DNA of 64,000 nucleotides. Origin: Knoxdaviesia capensis. Lineage: Eukaryota; Ascomycota; Sordariomycetes; Microascales; Gondwanamycetaceae. Numbering within the stretch: the stretch's first letter is position 1; each line of letters opens with the position of its first letter. The position numbers were made by a program, and so were the translations under genes. Shown here one piece after another: positions 24,906 through 34,809 of this stretch. The notes beneath the pieces are model-generated. The model was not told where the DNA came from. It was given only the letters and a program-made list of their open reading frames with translations, and ran no database searches. The stretch is from positions 394,389 to 458,388 of the forward strand of contig LNGK01000012.1 of assembly GCA_001510575.1 (NCBI GenBank). The letters are read 5' to 3'.

Positions 24906-26846
24906 GCGGGCGGCTGTGATAAGAGATTCAGCTTGGACAAACGAGTATAGATGTCCGTGTACAAAGACAGAGGCGTCGAAAAGGAAGCCATGTCAATGAT
25001 GCGTATATCTTGCGGCGCAAGCCTTGAGAATATGCTAGAAGAATTTAACAGGTTCGAAAGTCAATTTTGGCGCAAGTCATACCGGGCTTAAGCCTCTCTC
25101 TGCCGCCTATCGGTCTTTACGGGATTTGTGAGACAGACGTCAGTCATGGTTGCGACATGGGCAAAAAAAAAAAAAAAATAACAGCCAGCTTCTCTCTTCT
25201 CGACAGAAGCCCGCAGACTTACGGCCAAAATTCTCCTGTACATGGCTTACCACCGCTCACTTACTCCGTCCGTCCTGGCTGCACTGTCATCTCCCCCCGA
25301 AGTGCCACGCTGAAGGCCTCACTCCTCTCTCCACCCACCCATTATTTCTCGTTGGTGGATGGAACACCTCTCTTGTGTGCTGTGCTCCCCACCTACACCC
25401 ACCATTCACCAGCATCACCAGCTGCAACCCTACATATACAGCCCTGACTTTTCCCTCTCGGCCAACTCCCCCTCCCCCTCCTCCCCACGCCACCTTGCCG
25501 GGGTCGATGTGAAGCCCGAAAGGTCGTCATCCACTGCAATCCCTCTCTGCAACGCTCCGTTTATGGACACCACAATGCAAGGACTACCGGTTTATACCCA
25601 TTCAGAAGTCCGCGTTCCCACTATAAATATACACATTTGCACGCACCATCCAGCTTCGGGAGGTGGAGTAAGTCTGTGATATGTAGGATGTGCAGACAAC
25701 CAGCAGGCTGGCGCCTTTTCTTTTTTTGTACATTCGCGCCTTCGGCACAACTCACTTTGGTGAGACAGTGGGCCGTGTTTGGTGAGGTGTTTCGTTCCCA
25801 CTTGGTCGATGAGGTGAGGCCCAATTCTTGACCACGGGTTGCCGTTTGGAACGTCACAGGTCATCTGTAAAGTGTAATCTGTTGTCGATATCAGGATCTG
25901 CAGCCGGGTCTTGCCCTTTTCTGTGCTTCTACGCTGTTCCTGATACTCCGGTCGATAGTATAAGCCTTCCAAGTAGAATCCACCCACCGCCCACGAGGGC
26001 TCACCTCTCACCAGGACCTGCGGGGGTGCCTAAATGTGAAATCCAACCACCCCGAGACTCACACAGATCAACTGTATGTATCTCTCTTTTTCTGTCCGGC
26101 GCCGCCACAGGCTGTCTGAGCCTTCTGTCTGCCAAGAAATTACTGCTGCGAATGCACTGGCGATCTCAATTCAAGGCTTGGTACGAGAATAGCGAAAGCA
26201 AATCACAAAGGCGAAAATAAATCTCCTGTCCACTGTAAGATCATATCTGCATCACACACACGCATACACTAAGAGTAACCAACTTTAACATCTCCAAATA
26301 TACACCACCTTGCTAAGACAGGTGTGCTCGGAATGATTTCATAGAAAAGGTACGAGGGGAGCATGTACGTCTAATTTGACTGACGAATGTCTCAAAGCTG
26401 GTCGCGGCTTTACCATCTTTTGACAAGACAAGAAGAAGAGATAGTTCTCATCTTTTGTCCAACGTTGGGTATTTACTGGAGATGGGTTCTTTTTTCTCGT
26501 GTCTTTCACAGAGTTGACCCGGGTAACATAAAGCTCAGGGTTCATGTGTTGCTCAATATTCGGCGCATTCCGCCAAACTACAGCACACCAACGAGAAAAG
26601 TACCTACCACACACAATATAATATCAAATAAAAATACAGGTTACAGCCAGTCAGCGCTTTACGCGGGTGGTAATCCAAAAAGGAAGATTCATTTCATCTG
26701 ATTGTTGAGATTTGTAGGTATCTCTATTTTTCCTATTTTTTATCTCCTAGTCCCGCATCTTCCCCTCACTGCATTGCCTAAATCTGTGTCACTCCGCAAC
26801 ACACAGATTTCCAATTATGGATCCCATCTTACATCACCATCACTCT

Positions 26847-26867
26847 CCGCCGCCGCCGCCGCCGCCG
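26847..26867. repeat. (CCG)7 microsatellite
   Basis: Seven CCG triplets inside a short doubtful ATG frame (26817-26999), where they would encode prolines. Confidence 0.9.
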
Positions 26868-28489
26868 ACGCCGGAGTGCCGGACGAATAGTTCAGTTCCT
26901 GGCCCACGCAACACGTATATAAAAATGGTTCCTGAGATGAACATGGAAATAGTGGATTACGTACATATGATGGAAGCTGGTTGGACGTGGGAAGGCTAAA
27001 TTGGTGGTGTTGACTGATGGGTCAAAGTGGCGAGTTGGAGTGCGGTGAGTGTTTATCTTCAAGCGCACACAGAGCAAACAGGCAGCTCCGATGCAGGAAG
27101 CACATACCTTCACCGTTGGTTTTCTCCCCTCGCCAATTTTTGCCGCCATATCCCTGTTGAAAAGAAAGAAAATCACAACAAGGCGGATGAGAGAGGAGAA
27201 GGTCAATCAAAATGAGGAGAAAGGACCAAGGAGGGGAAGCTCACAATTTTTCCTTTCTTTTTTTTTTTATTTTTTCTTTTTATTCTTTTACTAGCTTCGA
27301 TGAAGCATATGCAGCAAGCTACTGTACTCTTTGCGTGCACTACTGCATGTCGATACATGGTTTAACAGTTGTGGAACAGCCGCCGAAGCAGCCTCTCTTT
27401 TGCTCGTTTTTCCTCGAAGGGTCGCAATTCTCTCATAGTGAGTGAACGAATGCAAGTGTCACGCCCGCACATATCACCACCATCACCACCACACCCTCCT
27501 TCATCCTTCATGAAGGAAGGATCGTAGTGGTTTTGACCTCTCACGAGGTCGACTGCATATGGCGGCCCAGGCAGATGGCCCACCCTCCCTTTCCCAAGAT
27601 TCTCTCCTCCCCCCCACCCCGAACCCCGCGAATTTTCCTTGCGGTTGTATATATTCGTCTGCTCGTTTATTTCCTGATATATAGCCTACATCAGACGCTG
27701 GATTATTGGCGAATGGCAGTGCCAACCGTGCATCAGAAAAAAACGGGCGGCTGCGCGGCATGATTCCTTTTTTATGTCGAATCATATACCTGTAAACGAC
27801 CAGCTCATCTGAGCTACCACAGGTCGACGTAGCATCGGTTGTCCCGGTTTGTGTTTTTTTCTGCTGTGTTGTGTTGCTCTGTTGGCACTTGAGGAGAAGA
27901 ATGCAACCTGTCCCACCCCAATAGCTGCACCAAGCTAGATTTGATATAGGCCGTGGAAAAAGAAGAAGAAAATTTTTGCTTCCGTGATATGTCGTTGTTT
28001 TTCTTGGTGTCGTTTTCCCCATATCCTACTACTGTGCTGCAACCCCAAAGCCCGCGGGATGTTTGGCTTGGCATTCATATATTCCCATCTTGAAGCAAGT
28101 GCTGCTGATCTGATTACTGACTGATGTGTGTGTAGAAGACCGTCCATGCGGGCACCACCGAAGGAGGCAAAAGACAAGAGCAATATATGAAGGGGAGTCA
28201 GGACATAGGGACTGCATCTAACCAAGCTGCCTACATACTTAGCTCAAGGGGAGCATATTTCGTCCCTTTCCCCCTCTCTCCTGCATGCCAGGAGCTTCTG
28301 ATTTCGCGTCAAAGTGGGAAGAAGTTGGCTTCAACCTTCATGCTCGAAGTCATCTTCTCCTCCTCTCCTCTTTTGGATATATCACACCCCGTTCGTTGGG
28401 AACCACCCATTCATGAGTGGTCTGTCCGTTCGAGGATGAAATCTAATGCTCTATTTTTTTTTACACTCTGAACAGCTCGCGAACAGATA

Positions 28490-29590
28490 GAGACTGTTGA
28501 TCCGGTGAACATCTTGCAAGCCAAAGTTTAAGGATGCAAAAGGGCGTTTCTTGTGCCCCCACGAAGCAAAAGCTTAGCATTCTCCACGTGAAAAGATATT
28601 ACCAGTCACGATAGGGAGAGTGCTCTTCTACTCGTATACAAGCTAATACGGAAGATAGCCGATGGTATTTCAGTCAGCGAAGATTTCAGCCGTTGTTATG
28701 CTCACGGGTCACTTCTCTAGTCGCTATCAAGTGAACGTGTAAGTTTGGAAAGGGATTTCACATCACAGAATCTAGTCTACCACAAAGATGATCATCTGCT
28801 CTAAAGAGTGGTTGGGGCGTGGCCTTTAAGAGGCATATGCATAGCTTGAAGCATCCTTACAAACACATTGTGTGTGAAATTGTGACTTGGCAGAGATCAG
28901 GGAGTGAATCACATCAGGCAGGAGAAGCAGGTCAGAAAGGTCGAACCTATCCAGCTTGCTTGCATAGATAGGGCTACACAACCCTAACCCTACTGCCCAC
29001 AAACTGGACAAGTCGCCACAACATTAACAGTTATTAGAGGCCAAACAGTGTCAAGGCTCTGAGGATTGTCTTGTCATAACATTTAACTCAATCATATTAG
29101 ATAGGTACCTGGTATATATCAAAAATAGCTTCTTGGGACATAATAAAACAAGAGATTTTTAGGGTTTCCAGAGGTGCATAAACTACCTTAGGCAGAGTTC
29201 AGGATTATATTTTAGGAGATAGCCTTTCTAAGAAATAATTACCGTCGTGATACTTAGAAAAGAGAGTATCTAACATGAAGGGCAAAATAGTATAATCATT
29301 ATTTCTATATTTAACAAAAAGGGGGGAAGAATCACCTATAGGGATGAGACTATGACCCTGAACCTGCTCTTTGATCTAGGCCGGTCAGTGGATTATATGC
29401 TTAAGTCTCCTTGTAGCCTTCCTCACTTGAACATAAGAATAACCTCAATAACCTCTACCAGATAAGAGAGAAAAAAAGATTCTGATATTTCTTCCCTGTG
29501 TTTACATTCCGTGTTATTTTGCACTTCATAGTGGTTCAAGATCACTGTTATGGAGATTTGTTGAGTTTTTGGACCTAATGGCTCACATGC
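28490..29590. other. A+T-rich block without coding signal
   Basis: Base composition turns visibly A+T-rich with many TpA steps, especially after 29080, and all frames are interrupted. It could be an old repeat mutated by RIP-like processes or simple promoter-distal sequence. No terminal repeats were found by eye. Confidence 0.45.
28969..28992. repeat. Telomere-like box
   Basis: TAGGGCTACACA is followed directly by ACCCTAACCCTAC. The AGGGCTACACA part is also present beside the box at 12498-12509, so the two boxes share flanking sequence in the same order. Confidence 0.8.
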
Positions 29591-29928
29591 TCAGGCGATA
29601 CTATCACGACTAACTTTTTTCTTTCTCGTGATTACGTTTCTGTGGCCAGAACCTAAGAAAGAAAAAAGAAAGAGCACAACTTCCCAGAAACAAAGATTTT
29701 TTTCAATGCCATCACCACTCGTGAAACTCGCAGCTATTCTCCTTTCTCCTCCATTCTCCTCCGTTCGAAAATTGAAATAAATACTATCTTTACCCTCCCC
29801 TGGATAATATTTCTTTTCTCCTCCCATTCTTAATTTTCCCCTGTTCAAGATAGCGGAAGATTTGTTCGCGAATCGCTTCTTGTGGGTGCCATCCTAGACA
29901 CAACTCAATCTTCCTTCTTGATAGTTCA

Positions 29929-29982
29929 ATGATCAGTACTAACTCTTTTGATTCTTACTTGTCGCACTATAGACTCACTTGA
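29929..29982 (+). promoter_or_regulatory. Upstream ORF before tad3
   Basis: An ATG opens a 17-codon frame ending in TGA at 29980-29982, 29 nt before the tad3 start. If the transcript begins upstream of 29929, it would reduce initiation at tad3. The transcription start is not known. Confidence 0.35.
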
Positions 29983-30011
29983 CCTTCTCCCATCTATTCA
30001 TTCTTGGGAGA

Positions 30012-31621
30012 ATGTCTACCATGGCTTCAAAGCTTGGGAAAGACCCTGGGATGCGAAGCAGCTCCCAGGCATCTGCATCTTCATCCTCTGCATATAATAC
30101 TTCTGATTCCCCCTCTCATACCAGCAATTCGGAGTATTCTTCTGCTAAGGATACGGACAATATCTCTGAAATGGACTCTAGCACTGACGAGGAAGACGGC
30201 GATGTCACCATCACGGTTGCTGATGGATGCCAGACTGGTGGCGGCAAGGGCAAGAATGTTCCCCCCACAAAGGGCACTTCAATCACGGGATACGATCGCG
30301 ATGATCCTCCTACTCCTTCGGAGATCGTCACCAACCCTCTTCTGGAGGCTCTTGAGCCTGAATCGATTGACACTGGCGTGCTTATTCCTTTGAAGACCTC
30401 TCTTGAGACTGGACAGGACCATACCATCATTATGGGATGGATTACCCGGGTTCCTGCTCGGTACACGTCGGACGTTCTGAAGTGAGTGTATCCCCCTTTT
30501 TTCTCTTCTTCTTCTTCTGGAGAGCTTTATCACTTTCTAACTTGTTCTGTTTGAAACTACTTAGCTCGCTGAAGCACCTCATTGGCGAAGATAACATTAA
30601 GAACCTGCCTCACCTGCGGCGCTGCGCGAAGCCTGGCGATCTGCCGGCTCATCTGAAGACGCGGTTCATGAACGATTCTGTGGCTGGTCGGACCGCCCAT
30701 ACCGGAAAATCGAACTACATGTACATTCTCCTGGGCGAAGAACGAGAACTGACACTGAATAGAATCACCGCGAGCATGCAATCGATTCTCGGCCAGGAGC
30801 AAGAGCTTTTTGTGCAGAAGGTGTCGATTCCGAGAAACCCGCCGACTTCGCAGATTCAGGCTGCGCTGTGGACTGCTCAGTTCTGGCCGACGCTTTACCG
30901 AAAGAATAACCCTCTTGGCCCCCACCCTAGCGTCCTCACCCGATCGACGGCCGAAATCGAGCCCGATGCTCGCTACTGGATGGCGCTTGCTCACCAGGTT
31001 GCGCAGAGCGCCGACGCGGCCGGAATTGGAGAGCCGATGGGAGCGGTGATTGTGCAGCGCTGGGAGGGAAAAGTCAAGCTCATTGGCATTGCTGGTGATG
31101 CTCGCTGGGTCGGCAACGTGACGGCGTCGAAGACTGGAAACCCCATGGCGCACTCGGCGCTCCGGGCCATCAGCATGGTTGCGCAGAAGCTCGTGCGCAT
31201 TGAGCGACGGGAGAAAGTGCTGCTCCCGCTGGACATCCACCTGAGCCACGACCCGTTCCAGGACTCGCCGCTGCTTGAAGAGGAGAAGGTGATTTGGGAT
31301 GAAGAACACCCGAGTCCGGACGGCTACCTTTGCCATGGGCTGGAGCTGTACCTGACCCACGAACCCTGCATCCAGTGTTCAATGGGCATACTTCATTCTC
31401 GCATGGGAAGAGTGGTCTTCTGCCGGCGAATGCCTCTTACGGGCGGGTTCTGCTCGGAAGAACGCGGCCATGGCCATTCTGACTTGGCAAACTGCAATGC
31501 CGGCCGCGGGCTGGGCCTTTTCTGGAGACGCGAGCTCAACTGGAGCTGCCTGGCGTGGGAGTGGGAGCAGACCGAGAAGGGTCCCGAGCTTCCCCCCGTG
31601 CCCAACCAGTTCCATGCTTAA
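30012..31621 (+). CDS. tad3: tRNA-specific adenosine deaminase subunit Tad3/ADAT3
   Basis: Non-catalytic subunit of the Tad2-Tad3 enzyme that converts wobble adenosine 34 to inosine in several tRNAs. Proposed exons are 30012-30481 and 30565-31621 (83-nt intron), giving 508 residues. Residues 1-110 are Ser/Asp/Glu-rich and low in complexity. The deaminase fold occupies about 290-495. His353 lies in MAHSAL, where an active deaminase has His-Ala-Glu; here the Glu position is Ala, as expected of the pseudo-catalytic Tad3 subunit. EPCIQCSM supplies zinc ligands Cys425 and Cys428, and RMGRVVFC follows as in ADAT3. A second ATG at 30021 has a better initiation context (ACCATGG), so the protein may start three residues later. 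Orthology to Tad3 rather than Tad2 rests on the lost Glu and the long N-terminal domain. Confidence 0.92.
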
Positions 31622-32381
31622 AACGGCATACGATGTCCGTCTCGCTCTGGCCGGTGTCATTTTCCCGACCGGCCATTTGCTCTCCATCTCGAGGTTGCCC
31701 CTCCTCTTCTCTTTTCCTAGTGATGAACTTTTGATGTCCTTATGAATTCTCCTTTGTTATGGTCTTGAGCTTTAACAAATCTGTTCCCCGGAGTTTCTTC
31801 TTCTCCTCTCTAGCTTTTCAACTATCAAGATCCCATTCATGAATTTTTATCTTCCCGTTCTGTTCCCATTTATGTTTCTGTTTCCCCTTTTCTATTTACT
31901 GTTTCCTCTTCTTAATTTCCTTCTTCTTGATTTGCTCTGCCTCCTTTATTAGCCTGACACTACTAGAGTATGTATGTCTGGCTGTGATGTGTAGAGCAAG
32001 ACGGTCCCCCTTCATTATAGGAGACTGGTATCATTTATCTTTTCTTTCCTGCTTTCCCTTTATATTTCCTATCCTTTGTGATCTCCCTAAGAGCCTAATC
32101 TTATTAACAACGAGGAGTTAGATAGTCCTCATAACTTTTAGAAAGGGTTTTTGATTCTCTCCTTCATTTTCTAGTTTTGTTTTTTTCTAGTCTAGGTCAT
32201 CATAGAGAGAGGATAGAAAAAAGAATCATTTTCATAATTATTTAGGTGCATTATCTGTGAAGAAATCCAACTCTTTTGTTATAATAGAAAAATAAAAAAT
32301 AGATGCTCTCACCGTGATATATGCCTTCCAAGTCAGGGATGATCGTCTTTAGTAGGCTTTGAGTTCATGGCTCTTGTGTTT

Positions 32382-32453
32382 CAGGGGCACTAAGCCCCTG
32401 GGCTCTTTTTACTGCCCCTAAACTCCACTATACTGACAGGTGCTGCCACCTGT
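32382..32453. repeat. Two neighbouring perfect hairpins
   Basis: CAGGGGC at 32382-32388 pairs with GCCCCTG at 32394-32400 (loop 5). ACAGGTG at 32436-32442 pairs with CACCTGT at 32447-32453 (loop 4). Both are G+C-rich islands in A+T-rich surroundings. They are too far past tad3 (over 750 bp) to be an obvious terminator. Confidence 0.75.
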
Positions 32454-33019
32454 AAGTCCTGCCTCTATACTCCACCATCTTCGAATTTTGGGGCGAACCA
32501 TGTTTTCTTGATATGTGATGTGAAAACAACAAACATCGTAAAGAGGAGGGCCCCCCAAAAAGAATCCACCTCCCCCCCCCCTCCCTTTTTTTTTTTTCTT
32601 CTCATCTCTTCATCTCCCCCGACCTCCTCCTCCCTCTTAATGCGTCACATCCTTTTCTTCTTCTCTTCCCTAATTTTCCATGGATCTCTTTGATGCTCGT
32701 GTCAGTCACGTTTCTTGGATTAAAGCTCTGAAACTGGATATAATCTCTCTTAGTATCCTACCAATTCGAATTCTAAGGCTACGTGTACCTTGAATTGGAT
32801 TTGCTCACCTCTCTTCATCTGCTTAGTTGCTGTTTGCCTCTCTCTCTCTGTCTCTCTCTCCCTTTAGACTCACGTCTTGACCCGGCTTCTGTTCGTTATT
32901 GAACTCGGATCGCTCGCATATCATCGGCAGTCATCCTCTTGATATTCAGAGTCCCATTACAGACCTTTTTTTTTTTTTGACTCTTACGCGCGTTGGGCCG
33001 AAAACCCCTAGCCGACTGA

Positions 33020-33562
33020 TTTCCAGTAAAATCATATCTGGGCGTTTGTTATCAGCCAGTTGACCTCTTTTTTGTTTTATTTGTCGGCCTTGCCTGTCTC
33101 GGATCCAAGCCAAAAAAACACGCCTCCAGAAACGACTACTTCACCAGCCTGTCAAGACTACGAAAGGTCACCACGTTTCCCCTTCTTCGTCGCCGATCAC
33201 CAAGACCACCTCTTCCTCCCGTTACATTCGCCGTCGTTCCTACAGTTCCGCCAACGCGGACTGGTCCGTCCTATTGGCCCTACCTCCACACTCTTGTTGA
33301 CGTGGCTCACGCAGCCACCTTGCGCGCGCCCGGACGCCGCCTGAAGCCAAACCTAACCGCAGTAGCAGCAACAACACGAGCAACACCAGTAGGAGTAGCA
33401 GCAGCTCCTGCTGCTGCACCCTCGCTGTTCGCCCCCGGGCCCGCATCTACAGTTGCATTCTCGACAGCGCAGCGGCCGTCGATTTTGGCCCCGCCCATTT
33501 CGCCCGACAGTCCGTCGTCCGCAGTCTTCCTCTTTTCGTCGTTCATTGCTCTCGTCGCCACA
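33020..33562 (+). other. ATG-less open extension in frame with RNase H1
   Basis: After the TGA at 33017-33019 there is no in-frame stop and no in-frame ATG for 181 codons up to the RNase H1 ATG. Codons from 33302 to about 33500 would encode an Arg/Ala/Thr/Ser/Pro-rich segment with no acidic residue, like a mitochondrial targeting sequence. It could be used by non-AUG initiation or through an upstream spliced exon (an acceptor-like pyrimidine-CTACAG ends at 33246). It may also be a stop-poor leader by chance. Confidence 0.35.
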
Positions 33563-34809
33563 ATGAGCAGCAAACGGTCCCGCGATTTCCCTGCCATTGC
33601 GATCGCCGGCGCGCATGCTCCGGCCTCTAAGAAGCGCAAGATGGACCCGGGAATGCAGAAATATTACGCTGTCCGCGCGGGCAAGAAGTGTGGCGTTTAT
33701 CTCAACTGGCAGGACTGCAGCCGGCAAATTACGGGCTTCAAGGGAGCTGTCTGTAAGTTGGTCCACTTCCTGGACGCTGGCCTAGTATCCATACGATGTC
33801 GGCATTAGAAGCTAACCTGCCACTTGCTTTTTCCTTCGTTTACAGTCAAGTCGTTCCTTTCTCGACAAGACGCTGAAGCTTTCGTTGCTGGCGAAAACCC
33901 CAAAACTTCGGCGCAAGGCCCCGAGCCCGAACGATACTACGCAGTTGCGCGTGCCCGTGTTACCGGTATATTTACCGACTGGGACTCGGTCAGTGATGCC
34001 ATCCGCGGCGCCTCGGGTCCCAAGTACAAGAAGTTCGATACTCGCGCCGGAGCGGTGGAGTTTATCAAGCAATGGGGCTCACCCGAGACCATCGCGTCTG
34101 TTCTTGGCAAGGATGTTGAGGATGATGACGATGACGACGAAGATGACGAGGACGAAGATGAGGAAGATGAAGTTACGCCTGTTACCAGCCGATCGGCGGC
34201 TGCGTCGCGCAAAGCTGCCGCCACACCTGCGTCACGCGCCGATCCACGCGCCGGGTACATCAAGATCTACACGGATGGTAGTAGTCTAAGAAACGGCACG
34301 AAGGGTGCTTCAGCAGGAGTCGGTGTATATTTCGGGCCTAATGATCCTCGGTAAGCCTTTTACTCATTGGTTCCTTTTGTCGCTAGACAGGTTATCCTGG
34401 CTGCCTTCATTTCGACTTTACTGACTCTGAACTCACTTTTGGCGCATCCCACAGAAACATCTCCGAGAGACTGAAGGGCGAGATCCAGACTAACCAGCGC
34501 GCCGAGCTAACAGCCGTGCTGCGGGCGCTGCAAGTAGTACCGCTGGAGGCCAAGGTGATCATCCACACCGACAGTCAGTACTCGATCAACTGCGTGACGA
34601 CGTGGTGGAAGTCGTGGGAGAAGAAGGGGTGGGTGGCGACCAACGGCGAGGTGGTCAAGAACCAGGACCTGGTCAAGGCGATCCTGGCAAAGAAGACGGA
34701 CCGCGAGAACCGGGGCGGGCGCACCGAGTTCCAGTGGGTCAAAGGCCATGCCGGCGAGCCGGGGAACATTGCGGCGGATAATTTGGCAGTGAGAGGTGCG
34801 TTGATGTGA
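33563..34809 (+). CDS. Ribonuclease H1 with two hybrid-binding domains
   Basis: Cleaves the RNA strand of RNA:DNA hybrids, as in R-loops and replication primers, in the nucleus and possibly mitochondria. Proposed exons are 33563-33752, 33846-34350 and 34455-34809 (349 residues). Two hybrid-binding (viroplasmin-like) domains lie at about 34-78 and 94-141; each begins with YYAV, with a conserved Trp at 49 and 109. An acidic Asp/Glu run follows at 153-172. The RNase H fold spans about 200-347 with Asp207 (YTDGS), Glu249 (RAEL), Asp271 (HTDSQ) and Asp340, the DEDD catalytic set, and His330 in KGHAGEPGN. A basic SKKRKM near residues 22-27 may be a nuclear signal. The ATG at 33563 is the first in frame, but an open extension continues upstream. 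It is the orthologue type of yeast RNH1. Confidence 0.94.

Larger units (their letters stand above)
22605..30011. other. 7.4-kb divergent intergenic region
   Basis: Separates the minus-strand kinase/phosphatase gene from the plus-strand tad3 gene, so both promoters lie inside. The kinase-side 1.5 kb is purine-rich on the + strand, meaning pyrimidine-rich in the direction of transcription. The centre has microsatellites, a telomere-like box and an A+T-rich block (listed separately). A 60-codon ATG frame at 26817-26999 has a CCG-encoded proline run but no other sign of coding. No gene was supported. Confidence 0.6.
31622..33562. other. Intergenic region tad3 to RNase H1
   Basis: Contains the tad3 3' untranslated region, an A+T-rich stretch (about 31740-32480), two perfect hairpins and the leader of the RNase H1 gene. 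A C-run followed by a T-run lies at 32571-32599. No separate gene was supported. Confidence 0.6.

Noticed and set aside
26817..26999. 60-codon ATG frame with a proline run
   Set aside because: The proline run is a CCG microsatellite and nothing else suggests coding or secretion.
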